Source: Marilutibacter penaei (GTDB lineage: Bacteria; Pseudomonadota; Gammaproteobacteria; Xanthomonadales; Xanthomonadaceae). Taken from it: a stretch of 64,000 nt of DNA. Location of the stretch: the NCBI RefSeq assembly GCF_014145395.1, contig NZ_JACHTE010000002.1:310001-374000 (forward strand), read 5' to 3'. The notes below the pieces were generated by a model. It was given only the letters and a program-made list of their open reading frames with translations, searched no databases and had not been told where the DNA came from. Position numbers and translations under genes: made by a program. Below are positions 43,180 to 52,108 of this stretch, one piece after another (position 1 is the first letter of the stretch; the number at the start of each line of letters is the position of its first letter).

Positions 43180-46100
43180 GCGTCGCCGAGCTCAGCCTCA
43201 AGCGTCCCGTCACCACGGTGATGCTGTTCGTGTCGATGTTCGTCATCGGCCTGATCGCCGCCGTGCGGCTGCCGCTCGAGGCCTTGCCGGACGTGTCGGC
43301 GCCCTTCCTGTTCGTGCAGTTGCCCTACCAGGGCTCGACGCCGGAGGAAGTCGAGCAGAGCGTGCTGCGTCCGGTGGAGGAGTCGCTGGCGACGCTGAGT
43401 GGGGTCAAGCGGATGGGCGGAGGCGCCGATGCCAACGGCGCGTATGTCTTCATGGAGTTCACCGATTGGGACAAGGACATCGCGATCACCGCGTCGGAGG
43501 CGCGAGAACGCATCGACGCGATCCGCGACGATCTTCCTGACGACTTCCAGCGCTATTTCGTCCACAAGTTCTCGACCAGCGACGAAGCCTTCCTGCGCGT
43601 CCGGCTGGCCGCCGACACCGACCTGACCGGGGCGTACGACCTGATCGACCGCGAGATGAAGCGGCGGATCGAGCGCGTGCCGGGCGTGGCGCGCGTGGAG
43701 GTGAGCGGTGCCCCACCCAACGAGGTGGAAGTGGCGATCGATCCCGAGCGCCTCACCGCGCACGGCGTCAACCTCAACGACCTCAACGCGCGCCTGGCCC
43801 AGGTGAACTTCTCGGTGTCGGCGGGCGAGATCGAGGATGCCTCGCTGCGGCTGCGGGTGCAGCCGATCGGCGAGATCCGCAGCCTCGACGAACTGCGCAA
43901 CCTGGTGCTCGACGAGAGCGGCCTGCGCCTGTCGGACATCGCCGAAGTGCGCCTCAAGCCGCAGCGCATGGATTACGGGCGACGCCTCGATGGACGCGCC
44001 GCCGTGGGCCTGGACATCTTCAAGGAGCGCAACGCGAACCTGGTGGAGACATCCAAGCAGGTGCTGGCCACGGTCGAGGAGATCCGCCAGTCGCCCGAGT
44101 TGTCGGGCATCGAGCTGAAGATCATCCAGAACCAGGGCGAGGAGGTGACCGACTCGCTCATCGAGCTGGCCGAAGCGGGCGCGGTCGGCCTCGTGCTGTC
44201 GATCGCGGTGTTGTTCTTCTTCCTTCGCCACTGGCCGTCGACGCTGATGGTCACGCTGGCGATCCCGATCTGCTTCGTGATGACGCTCGGTTTCATGCAT
44301 TTCTTCGGCGTGACCCTGAACGTGCTGACCCTGATGGGCCTGCTGCTGGCGGTGGGCATGCTGGTCGACAACGCGGTGGTGGTGGTCGAGAGCATCTACC
44401 AGGAGCGCGAGCGCATGCCGGGCGATCCCGTCCGGGCCTCCATCGTCGGCACCCGCAACGTAGCGATCGCGTTGTCCGCGGGTACGCTGTCGCACTGCAT
44501 CGTGTTCCTCCCGAACCTGCTCGGCGACACCAACAACATCAGCATCTTCATGGCGCAGATCGCGATCACCATCTCGGTGTCGCTGTTGGCGTCCTGGCTG
44601 GTGGCGGTCAGCCTGATCCCGATGCTCTCGGCGCGCATGAAGACGCCGCCCGCGGTGGAGAACGAGAAGGGCCTGATCCGGCGCCTGCAGAACCGCTACG
44701 CGAAGCTCCTGCGCTGGACACTGGAGCACCGCGGCTGGAGCGTGACCGGCATCGTGCTGATCATCGCGCTGAGCATCGTGCCGATGAAGTTCACCAAGTT
44801 CGACATGTTCGGCGGTGGGGGCGGCAAGGAAGCGCAGATCTACTTCCAGTGGAACGGCAGTTACACCAAGGAACAGATTTCCGACGAAGTGCTGCGCATC
44901 GAGAAGTACCTCGAGGCCAACCGCGAACGCCTCGAGATCAAGCAGATCTACTCGTGGTACAGCGAAGGGGGTGACGCCGCGACCATGGTCACCTTCGAGG
45001 ACGACGTCGGCGACATCAAGCCGTTGACCGAGACCATCAGCAAGGAGCTGCCGAAGTCGGCCCGGATGGAAGTGGGCATCCGCGGCCAGGGCAACCGTGA
45101 TGGCGGCAACGAAGGCATCCAGGTGCAGCTGGTGGGCGATTCCACGCAGGTGCTGATGGAGCTGGCGCGCGACATCGTGCCGATCCTGTCGCAGCGCGCC
45201 GAGCTTCGCGATGTCAGGCTAGACGCGGGCGACACCAACAATGAACTGATCGTCACCGTCGACCGGGAGCGCGCCGCTTCGTTCGGATTCTCGGTGCAGG
45301 AGGTGTCCAGCTGGGTGGGACTGGCCCTGCGCGGTGCGCAGCTGCGCGAGTACCGTCGTGGGCAGACGGAAGTGCCCGTGTGGGTGCGCTTCGCCGGGGC
45401 GGAAACCTATGGCGTGGAGGACATGGAAAGCTTCATGGTCCGTGCCGCGGACGGTCGCTCGGTGCCGCTGCTGGCGATGGTGGACGTCAACGTCGTGCCC
45501 GCGGCGAACCATATCAGCCGCTTCAACCGGCAGACCACGGTGACCATCGCGGCCAACCTGGCGGGAGAGACGACCACCCCGGATGCCCGCAAGGCGCTCG
45601 AGGCGACGCTGAAGACGGTCGCGTTTCCGCCCGGCTACACCTATTCCTTCGACGGCAGCGCCTTCCAGCGCGAGGACGAAGCGGTGGGCCAGATGGTGTT
45701 CAACACCCTGCTGGCGCTGGTGATGATCTACGTGGTGATGGCCGCGGTGTTCGAGTCGCTGCTGTTCCCGGCGGCCATCATGAGTTGCGTGGTGTTCTCC
45801 ATCTTCGGGGTGTTCTGGCTGTTCTGGATCACCGGTACCGCGTTCAGCATCATGGCCTTCATCGGCATCCTGGTGCTGATGGGCGTGGTGGTGAACAACG
45901 GCATCGTGATGGTCGAGCACATCAACAACCTGCGACGACGCGGCCTGTCACGTACGGATGCGCTGGTTGAAGGCAGCCGGGAGCGACTGCGTCCGATCAT
46001 GATGACGATGGGCACCGCTATCCTGGCGATGATCCCGATCTCACTGAGCGACACGGTGGTCCTGGGCGGCGCCGAATACTCGCCGATGGCGCGGGCGGTG

Positions 46101-46265
46101 GCGGGAGGGCTGGCGTTCTCGACGGTGGTCAGCCTGCTGTTCCTTCCGACGATCTACGCGATGCTCGACGATGCCCGCAATGGGGTCGTGCGCATCATCC
46201 GCCGTGCGCGTGGAACGAAGGCCGGGGGCGAGGCTGCCTCGGTAGCGGCGCTGCACGTGGAGTAG
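43176..46265 (+). CDS. RND efflux permease, second of two
   Basis: The product is 1029 residues, standard length. It has the N-terminal SLKRPVTTVMLFVSMFVIGLIAAVRLPLEALPD, an LAVGMLVDNAVVVVESIYQERERMPG proton-relay segment and GVVVNNGIVMVEHINNLRRRGLSRTDALVEG in the C-half. It is only distantly like its upstream partner. Paired, non-identical permeases (MdtB/MdtC style) can form hetero-oligomers, so a similar complex is possible here. No outer-membrane channel gene follows. Confidence 0.95.
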   Translation: MSVAELSLKRPVTTVMLFVSMFVIGLIAAVRLPLEALPDVSAPFLFVQLPYQGSTPEEVEQSVLRPVEESLATLSGVKRMGGGADANGAYVFMEFTDWDKDIAITASEARERIDAIRDDLPDDFQRYFVHKFSTSDEAFLRVRLAADTDLTGAYDLIDREMKRRIERVPGVARVEVSGAPPNEVEVAIDPERLTAHGVNLNDLNARLAQVNFSVSAGEIEDASLRLRVQPIGEIRSLDELRNLVLDESGLRLSDIAEVRLKPQRMDYGRRLDGRAAVGLDIFKERNANLVETSKQVLATVEEIRQSPELSGIELKIIQNQGEEVTDSLIELAEAGAVGLVLSIAVLFFFLRHWPSTLMVTLAIPICFVMTLGFMHFFGVTLNVLTLMGLLLAVGMLVDNAVVVVESIYQERERMPGDPVRASIVGTRNVAIALSAGTLSHCIVFLPNLLGDTNNISIFMAQIAITISVSLLASWLVAVSLIPMLSARMKTPPAVENEKGLIRRLQNRYAKLLRWTLEHRGWSVTGIVLIIALSIVPMKFTKFDMFGGGGGKEAQIYFQWNGSYTKEQISDEVLRIEKYLEANRERLEIKQIYSWYSEGGDAATMVTFEDDVGDIKPLTETISKELPKSARMEVGIRGQGNRDGGNEGIQVQLVGDSTQVLMELARDIVPILSQRAELRDVRLDAGDTNNELIVTVDRERAASFGFSVQEVSSWVGLALRGAQLREYRRGQTEVPVWVRFAGAETYGVEDMESFMVRAADGRSVPLLAMVDVNVVPAANHISRFNRQTTVTIAANLAGETTTPDARKALEATLKTVAFPPGYTYSFDGSAFQREDEAVGQMVFNTLLALVMIYVVMAAVFESLLFPAAIMSCVVFSIFGVFWLFWITGTAFSIMAFIGILVLMGVVVNNGIVMVEHINNLRRRGLSRTDALVEGSRERLRPIMMTMGTAILAMIPISLSDTVVLGGAEYSPMARAVAGGLAFSTVVSLLFLPTIYAMLDDARNGVVRIIRRARGTKAGGEAASVAALHVE

Positions 46266-46322
46266 GGCGCACCTTGGCGACCACGCAAGGCCCAGGGCGT
46301 GCCCATCGGGTGGGCTGCGCGT

Positions 46323-47561
46323 TCAGAAGGAGACGTCCCACTGGACGCGCGCGCGCCAGCCATGGTCGCTTTCGCCGCCTTCGGTGAGGCCCAGGCGGGT
46401 CACGTCGAAGTCCAGCTTGTTGCGGTGCCCATCGAAGTACCAGTTGGCGCCTATGCTGGCTTCGCGGCCGGGGCCATGTCCGGGCACCCCCGGGTCGACC
46501 CGTGCATAGCGCACGGCAACTTCCAGGGGGCGGGGCACGGCCGGCCAGTACTCGCTCGGGAACCAGCCCGCCTGGGCGTAGAAACCCTCCAGGTAGCGTC
46601 GGCCGCCCTGCACGCGGTCCTCGACCCGCTTGTGGTGCCATTCCTGTTGCCAGGAAAAGCCGCGCCAATGGAGCGCAGTCTCGAACATCCACTGACGGAG
46701 CGCGTACTGGTCGACCGTGCCGTCGGCATAGCCGTCGAGCTGACCGCCACCGTCCGATGAGTACCGCGTGAAGCGGCTGCGATTGCGCATGGCGGCGATC
46801 GCCACCGAGCCGACCGGCGTGGGGCGACGCGCGAGGTCGCCCTGCGAGAAGGGCAGCACCGCCCCGGCCGGGTTCCACTGCAGGCGTGCCATGTGCATGA
46901 GCCGCCCGCCGTCGTTGAACCGGTCGCGGCCCGAGCCGCCGAACATACCCAACCATGCGCTGGTGTCGAATGCAGTCCCGGCGCCGATCCGGCCGAACAT
47001 CATCACGCCCTGCTGGCGATCGAGCGTGAAGTCGCGGTTGACGATGGAGCGGTCGACGAACTGCTGTGCCCCCGACGAGTCCCGGCGCTCGCGGTTGTAC
47101 TCCGGCTTCCACTGCCCGACCCGCAGGCCGATGTCGTCGCGGGGCTCCCAGGTCACGCGAAGATCCAACTGCTCCATGCCCTGCAGCTCGGTTTCGGAAT
47201 AGAGCGTCAGTTCGGGCGTGCCAAGCTGTACGTCCAGCTTGAAGCGCGAGCGTCGCACCTCCAGCTCGCTGCCCGACGGATGGCGAAGGCCATCCAGCGT
47301 CCGGGGCACGTCGGCGAAGGGATCGCTGAAGCGCGTCTGCAGGCGGATCTGCGGCTCGAGTATCCACCCGTCTCCAGGCGAGCGCACCACGAGGCGCCGC
47401 TCTTCGTAGTCGACGTCCCAGCCCGCGGCGGAGGGCGCCTGCGCTTGCGTCGACGCCGCCACCCACAGGCAGGCCACGCCACCCAGTCGACCGAACCTCA
47501 CCGCCGACGCATGCGGCACTCGGGGCGTCGTCTGGCAGGCGTTGGCAGCGGTGGACCTCAT
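46323..47561 (-). CDS. OprO/OprP-like (phosphate/polyphosphate-type) porin
   Basis: The product is 412 residues. From the ATG at 47561 there is a somewhat long signal region ending TQAQA. Alternating strands follow: WILEPQIRLQTRF, LEVRRSRFKLDVQLGTPELTLYSETELQ, VGQWKPEYNRERRDSSGAQQFVDRSIVN. The chain closes with RARVQWDVSF, a C-terminal Phe typical of outer-membrane beta-barrels. The RxSRF/QQFVDRS segment matches the Porin_O_P family of anion-selective trimers. Ion specificity is not certain. It is convergent with the RND operon. Confidence 0.85.
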   Translation of the reverse strand: MRSTAANACQTTPRVPHASAVRFGRLGGVACLWVAASTQAQAPSAAGWDVDYEERRLVVRSPGDGWILEPQIRLQTRFSDPFADVPRTLDGLRHPSGSELEVRRSRFKLDVQLGTPELTLYSETELQGMEQLDLRVTWEPRDDIGLRVGQWKPEYNRERRDSSGAQQFVDRSIVNRDFTLDRQQGVMMFGRIGAGTAFDTSAWLGMFGGSGRDRFNDGGRLMHMARLQWNPAGAVLPFSQGDLARRPTPVGSVAIAAMRNRSRFTRYSSDGGGQLDGYADGTVDQYALRQWMFETALHWRGFSWQQEWHHKRVEDRVQGGRRYLEGFYAQAGWFPSEYWPAVPRPLEVAVRYARVDPGVPGHGPGREASIGANWYFDGHRNKLDFDVTRLGLTEGGESDHGWRARVQWDVSF

Positions 47562-47613
47562 GCCCGCATGCTGCAGGCACGCGCGTCGTCGCCGGGCGAA
47601 GGGGCGTCGCTCC

Positions 47614-48852
47614 TCAGCCCACCAGTTGGCCCAGCATCCGCAGGCCACCGGTCCACACGCCGATCGCGGTGCCGAGGCTGGTCAGGAAGAAGTTCAGCAG
47701 CACGCGCGCGACCCGGTTGCGCCACCAGCCTTTCAGCGTGCCAACGTCCTCGCGCAGCGCCATGAAATCCGCGTAAGTGGGCTTGCGCAGCCAGGCCTCG
47801 GTCAGTGCGCTGAGCGTGCCGGAAGCAAGTGCCGGATGGAGGGGCGTGATCGGCGATGCGACGAAGGCCACGAGGATGCTCAGCGGGTGACCACCGGCGA
47901 TCGCGCAGCCCAGTGCACCCAGCAGGCCGGTCGCGAGGACCCACTGCAGCATCAGCTCGGAGCCAACATCCAGTCCGCCTTGCCAGAACCCCCAGGCGAA
48001 CCCGCCCAGCACGAACGCGCACAGGAACAGCGTGAACCACGGTACCTTGCTCTTCGAGGGAAGCGCTTCCAGTTCGCCGAGCACGGGCCCTGGTGCCTGG
48101 CTGTCCTCCGCCAGGTGGCGTGCGAGGCCCTGCAGATGGCCTGCGCCCACGACTGCGAGCACGTCGTCGACCGGCGCACCGCGATCCCGGCGTTCCGCGC
48201 TCGCTTCGCGCAGCCGTGCCGCCATGTACCGGTCGCGCTCCGCGATCACGGTGTCGTACAGCGCGGGCGTGTCGCTGGCGAATTCGCTGAAGCTGGATTC
48301 CAGCATGTCGCCGGTCTTCAGTTTTTCGATGTCGTCTTCGGCTACCGGCTCGTCGACCAGCAGGCCCGCCAGCAGGCCGCCACCCAGCTTGGCGCGCCCC
48401 CAGAAGCCCAGGCGGTTCGAGGCCCGCTTGAAGGTCAGGCCCACGTCGCGGTCGATCAGTTCGACCGGCAGGCCCCGCTCGCGCGCATCCAGTACGGCCT
48501 GCTTGAGTTCAGCGCCCGGCTGGACGCCCAGTTGCTCCGCAAGCCGTCGCTGGTACGCGGCGAGGGCGAGGTTGGCTGCGAACAATGCGGTCTTGCCATT
48601 GCGGATGACCTGCACGAGGTCGAGACGGGCGAGGGCATCCGGGTCGGTCAGCGCCTGCAGGCGCTGCGCATCGAGCTCGACCGCGACGGCGTCGAACCCG
48701 CCACCGGCAATGGCATCACGCACGGCCTCCACGCTGGAGTGCGACACGTGCGCGGTGCCCAGCAGGGTGTAGCGAACGCCATCGCGCTCGACCACCTGGT
48801 GGGGCTGGTCCTGCCAGCGGGCGGGCGGGGTGGCGGCAGCGGCTTCGCTCAT
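47614..48852 (-). CDS. TraB/PrgY-family membrane protein
   Basis: The product is 412 residues with a GGAG Shine-Dalgarno before the ATG at 48852. The N-terminal TraB (erythromycin esterase/EreA-like) domain carries YTLLGTAHVSHSSVEAV, FDAVAVELDAQRLQAL, GLPVELIDRDVGLTF and VLAVVGAGHLQGL, which contain the conserved His and Glu residues. After about 270 come three or four transmembrane helices (VPWFTLFLCAFVLGGFAWGFW region). Relatives include PrgY, which limits pheromone activity, and archaeal TraB-like proteins; their chemistry is predicted as metallopeptidase. The physiological role here is unknown. Confidence 0.85.
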   Translation of the reverse strand: MSEAAAATPPARWQDQPHQVVERDGVRYTLLGTAHVSHSSVEAVRDAIAGGGFDAVAVELDAQRLQALTDPDALARLDLVQVIRNGKTALFAANLALAAYQRRLAEQLGVQPGAELKQAVLDARERGLPVELIDRDVGLTFKRASNRLGFWGRAKLGGGLLAGLLVDEPVAEDDIEKLKTGDMLESSFSEFASDTPALYDTVIAERDRYMAARLREASAERRDRGAPVDDVLAVVGAGHLQGLARHLAEDSQAPGPVLGELEALPSKSKVPWFTLFLCAFVLGGFAWGFWQGGLDVGSELMLQWVLATGLLGALGCAIAGGHPLSILVAFVASPITPLHPALASGTLSALTEAWLRKPTYADFMALREDVGTLKGWWRNRVARVLLNFFLTSLGTAIGVWTGGLRMLGQLVG

Positions 48853-48954
48853 CGTGGCTCCATCTCGGGGCGGTCCCGGGCAACCCGCACGATATTGGGG
48901 CCATGACCCGGCAGACAAGCCACGTAGGATCCTCCAGGATGTCACGACCGGCCG

Positions 48955-49881
48955 TCAGGCAAGGCCGAAGGGCAGGTTCGGGCTGGAGACCACGCGCTCG
49001 CCCACGATGTCGCCATTGAGGAAGCGAAGCCCGGCGTCGATCACGTCCGGCGCATCCAGGATGCGGCGATGCCCCAGGCCCTGCGTGCTGAGCAGGCGCG
49101 CATCGGGCCAATGGCGGGCGTAGGCCTCGCCCTCGTGCCACGGCACTTCGCGGTCTTCCAGGTCATGCAGCACCAGCGCGGGCTGCGCCAGGCGGGGCGC
49201 GACGGCATGCACCTGCATGGCGGCGAAGCGGATCCGGTATTCGGCTTCGAACTGGCCCAGCATCCTTTGCTGGACCTTCCGGCTCAGGCCGACGAATCCG
49301 GCGAACCGGTCACTCGCGCTGACTGCATCAGCGGCCGGGGCCACCAGCAGAGCGAGCCTGGCCTGCAAGCCTGCCTCCAGCGCGAGCATGGCGGCGGCCC
49401 CGCCCAGGGAGTGGCCCAGCACGGCATGTGCGGGCCCGAAGTGCTCGCCCACGCGTTGCAGGCCGCGCACGAAGTCGGGCAAGGCGGCAAAGCTGCCCGG
49501 GCTCAGCCCATGGCCCTGCTGGTCGAACGCGACCACGGCGAATCCGGCGCGCCGCAGGGCCGGGAGCCACGCGACGACACGGGTGCCGTGGCTCGACCAG
49601 CCGTGCGAAAACAGGATGTACGGCTCGCTCCCCGGATTACCCCACGCGTACGTCGTCAGCGCGGTGTCGCCCGAGCCCAGCTGGCCGCGCCGGGCACCTG
49701 CCTGGGTCGCCCGTTGGGCGCGGCGTCGCGCCGGTACCAGTGGCGTCCCGAACAGCCGGCCGGCCCGACGGGCGGTGGAGTCGGGTGCGATCCAGCCGCC
49801 CAGCCTGAAGCCGGCTCGAAGCAGGCCGAGTTGAATATTAGTTCGAACGGTCGTGCTAAAGTTGGGTGCGACGGCGGCCAT
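48955..49881 (-). CDS. Alpha/beta hydrolase, downstream of a TetR regulator
   Basis: The product is 308 residues with AGGAAGA before the ATG at 49881. The fold is typical: FSHGWSSHGTRVVAWLPAL (oxyanion His-Gly), nucleophile Ser158 in GHSLGGAAAM, then the acid in LVLHDLEDREVPW and the catalytic His in GLGHRRIL. Substrates are probably esters or lactones. It lies 27 bp downstream of the TetR gene and is probably under its control. An operator-like palindrome overlaps codons 9-13 of this gene, described separately. Confidence 0.9.
   Translation of the reverse strand: MAAVAPNFSTTVRTNIQLGLLRAGFRLGGWIAPDSTARRAGRLFGTPLVPARRRAQRATQAGARRGQLGSGDTALTTYAWGNPGSEPYILFSHGWSSHGTRVVAWLPALRRAGFAVVAFDQQGHGLSPGSFAALPDFVRGLQRVGEHFGPAHAVLGHSLGGAAAMLALEAGLQARLALLVAPAADAVSASDRFAGFVGLSRKVQQRMLGQFEAEYRIRFAAMQVHAVAPRLAQPALVLHDLEDREVPWHEGEAYARHWPDARLLSTQGLGHRRILDAPDVIDAGLRFLNGDIVGERVVSSPNLPFGLA
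49845..49856. promoter_or_regulatory. Operator-like palindrome inside the hydrolase gene
   Basis: GAACG-GT-CGTGC matches the TetR-promoter palindrome (GAACG-NN-CGTTC) with one mismatch and shares an exact 11-base core with it, inverted. On the coding strand a TAATAT box (49840-49835) follows it directly. Confidence 0.5.
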
Positions 49882-49907
49882 GGCGGTCTTCCTGGTCGGG
49901 GGAGGGG

Positions 49908-50543
49908 TCAGTGGGGCGACGACAGCGCGCCGAGAAGCCGGTCGAGACTGCGACGCCCCCGGGCAAGCGTGGCCTCGTATCCGAAAAGCCCTGCGTCGTG
50001 GTGGACGCCGAGTGCGATGCAATACAGCTCGAAGGCGATCTGCGCGGGATCGCAACCGCTCGCGAGGTCACCGGTATCCACCGCCAATGCAACGGCACGG
50101 GCCAGCTCGCCGCGCCAGCGTTGCTGCTGGGCCAGCACGCGGTCGCGCAGCGGGCCGGGGCGGTCGTCGTACTCGGTCACCGCGGCGACCAGCAGGCAGC
50201 CGCCCTCGTTCTGCCGCACCCAGTCGAACCAGCCGTCCATGATGGCGCGCAGCCGGGCGAGGCCGCGGGGCTGTCGCAGGGCCGGTGGGACCACGGCGTC
50301 GAAAAAGCGCTCGCCGGCAGCGTCCAGGACCGCAAGCTGGAGGTCTTCCCGGGAGCCGAAATGGGCGAAAACGCCGCTTTTCGACATGCCGACCGCTTGG
50401 GCGAGCGGGCCGATCGACAGGCTCTCAAGTCCGCCAACGCACGCAATGGCGTAGGCCTGGTCGATGATGGCGTCGCGCGTCGAAGCGCCTTTACGGGTCG
50501 CGGTGAGGGCGTTCACGGACGCGAAAATAGCACGCCCGGTCAT
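49908..50543 (-). CDS. TetR/AcrR-family transcriptional regulator
   Basis: The product is 211 residues. The HTH domain occupies about 18-65 (TRDAIIDQAYAIACVGGLESLSIGPLAQAVGMSKSGVFAHFGSREDL), with a helical ligand-binding domain ending FELYCIALGVHHDAGLFGYEATLARGRRSLDRLL. The ATG at 50543 lacks a Shine-Dalgarno and lies right at a -10-like region, so the GTG at 50516 is a realistic alternative. The domain style resembles regulators of lipid or aromatic metabolism. It precedes the alpha/beta hydrolase on the same strand. Confidence 0.92.
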   Translation of the reverse strand: MTGRAIFASVNALTATRKGASTRDAIIDQAYAIACVGGLESLSIGPLAQAVGMSKSGVFAHFGSREDLQLAVLDAAGERFFDAVVPPALRQPRGLARLRAIMDGWFDWVRQNEGGCLLVAAVTEYDDRPGPLRDRVLAQQQRWRGELARAVALAVDTGDLASGCDPAQIAFELYCIALGVHHDAGLFGYEATLARGRRSLDRLLGALSSPH

Positions 50544-50548
50544 AAATA

Positions 50549-50560
50549 GAACGACCGTTC
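50549..50560. promoter_or_regulatory. TetR-type operator at the regulator's promoter
   Basis: GAACG-AC-CGTTC is a perfect 5-bp inverted repeat with a 2-bp centre. It lies 6 bases upstream of the annotated start and between a CTGACG (-35-like) and a TATGAC (-10-like) element on the minus strand, as expected for autorepression. Confidence 0.65.
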
Positions 50561-50589
50561 GTCAGCTTATCACCCACCATGCCCGGCCT

Positions 50590-51147
50590 TCAGCGCGGCC
50601 AGTTGACCGCCGGGCCTGCAGGTGCCGTCGCGACTCCGTCGCCGAGCGCACGCTGCATCTGCACGGTGTCGAGCCAGCGCTCCTGCTTGCGGCCCAGGCC
50701 ACGGAACACGCCGACCGTCTGGAACCCGAGCCGCTCATGGAGGGCGACCGACGCCGAGTTGCTGCCATCCCCGATCACCGCGACCATTTGGCGGAAGCCC
50801 ATCGCGGCGCAATCGTCGATCAACCGTTGCAGCAGCGCCCGGCCCACGCCTCGGCCGTGGCAGTCCGGCCGCACGTACACGGTGTCTTCGACCGTCCACT
50901 GGTACCCGATCCGCCCACGGTAAGGGCCCGCGTAGCCGTAACCGGCGAAGCCACCGTCCAGATGGGCGACCACGTAGGGAAAACCATGGTCGACCAGATG
51001 CCGCCATCGGCGCAGCATCTCGGCGGCGTCCGGCGCGTCGTATTCGTAGGTGGCGACGTGGTCGCGCACTTCGTCGGCATAGAGGGCCGCGATCGCCGGG
51101 ATATCGTCGGCGGTCGCGGCCCGGAGCACCACCGTGCCCGGCTCCAT
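50590..51147 (-). CDS. GNAT-family N-acetyltransferase (phosphinothricin acetyltransferase-like)
   Basis: The product is 185 residues. It has the GNAT acetyl-CoA loop (VRPDCHGRGVGRALLQRLID, R/Q-x-x-G-x-G/A form) and a strand-helix end (HERLGFQTVGVFRGLGRKQERWLDTVQMQR), the typical closing motif of the Pat/YncA branch (methionine sulfoximine or phosphinothricin N-acetyltransferases). It starts one base past the stop of aguB, so it is translated in the same operon. The role alongside polyamine genes is unknown and an amine substrate is only a guess. Confidence 0.88.
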   Translation of the reverse strand: MEPGTVVLRAATADDIPAIAALYADEVRDHVATYEYDAPDAAEMLRRWRHLVDHGFPYVVAHLDGGFAGYGYAGPYRGRIGYQWTVEDTVYVRPDCHGRGVGRALLQRLIDDCAAMGFRQMVAVIGDGSNSASVALHERLGFQTVGVFRGLGRKQERWLDTVQMQRALGDGVATAPAGPAVNWPR

Positions 51148-51148
51148 G

Positions 51149-52036
51149 TCAGTCGCGGTAGCGCTTCAGCAGGTCGCCATAGGCGTCGATCCGGCGATCG
51201 CGCAGGAACGGCCAGATCCGCCGGACGTGCTCGCTGCGCTGCATGTCGACCTCGACGGTAAGGATCGTCGGATCGCCGCCGGCCTCGGCCAGGAATTCGC
51301 CCTGCGGCCCCAGCACGTGGCTGTTGCCCCAGAAGTCGATGCCCGAGGCCCCCATCGGCGAGGCCTCATGGCCGACGCGGTTGCAGCTCAGCACCGGCAA
51401 GCCGTTCGCGACCGCGTGGCCACGATGGCTCAGCACCCAGGCATCGCGCTGGCGGCTCTTCTCGTCCTGCGCATCGTCAGGGTCCCAGCCGATCGCGGTC
51501 GGATAGAGCAGCAGCTCGGCACCGGCCAGCGCCATCAACCGGGCACCCTCGGGATACCACTGGTCCCAGCACACCAGCACGCCCAGGCGTCCGACCGACG
51601 TGTCGATCGGCTCGAACCCGATGTCGCCCGGGGTGAAGTAGAACTTCTCGTAGAAGCCCGGGTCGTCCGGGATGTGCATCTTGCGGTACTTGCCGGCGGC
51701 CGAACCGTCGGCGTCGAAGACCACGGCGGTATTGTGGTACAGCCCGGTCGCGCGCTTCTCGAACAGGGAGCTGACCAGCACGATGCCGTGCTGCTTCGCG
51801 AGGCGGCCGAGCCGCTCGGTGGACGGGCCCGGGATGGGCTCGGCCAGGTCGAACTCGTCGACCGACTCGTGCTGGCAGAAATACGGCCCGTTGTGCAGTT
51901 CCTGCAGCAGCACGAGCTTCGCCCCCCGTCGCGCGGCTTCGGCGACGCGATCCTCGATGACGGCCAGGTTCTCCTCGGCGCCACCGTGGTTTTTTTCCTG
52001 GATCAGGGCAACGGGAAGGGTCTTCTTGTGGGCCAT
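51149..52036 (-). CDS. aguB: N-carbamoylputrescine amidase
   Basis: This 295-residue nitrilase-superfamily enzyme has the complete triad Glu46 (LVLLQELHNG), Lys119 (GKYRKMHIPDD) and Cys156 (VLVCWDQWYPEGARLMAL). The motif DPGFYEKFYFTPGD and the length are those of AguB. It hydrolyses N-carbamoylputrescine to putrescine, CO2 and ammonia. It lies 72 bp downstream of aguA, so together they form the agmatine-to-putrescine route. Confidence 0.95.
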   Translation of the reverse strand: MAHKKTLPVALIQEKNHGGAEENLAVIEDRVAEAARRGAKLVLLQELHNGPYFCQHESVDEFDLAEPIPGPSTERLGRLAKQHGIVLVSSLFEKRATGLYHNTAVVFDADGSAAGKYRKMHIPDDPGFYEKFYFTPGDIGFEPIDTSVGRLGVLVCWDQWYPEGARLMALAGAELLLYPTAIGWDPDDAQDEKSRQRDAWVLSHRGHAVANGLPVLSCNRVGHEASPMGASGIDFWGNSHVLGPQGEFLAEAGGDPTILTVEVDMQRSEHVRRIWPFLRDRRIDAYGDLLKRYRD

Positions 52037-52108
52037 CGGTATCGGAGCGCAGGGCGGGGAGGTCGATTGTAGGTCGGACGCGCCGGCGTGCAGCGGCTTC
52101 AGGCAGCG

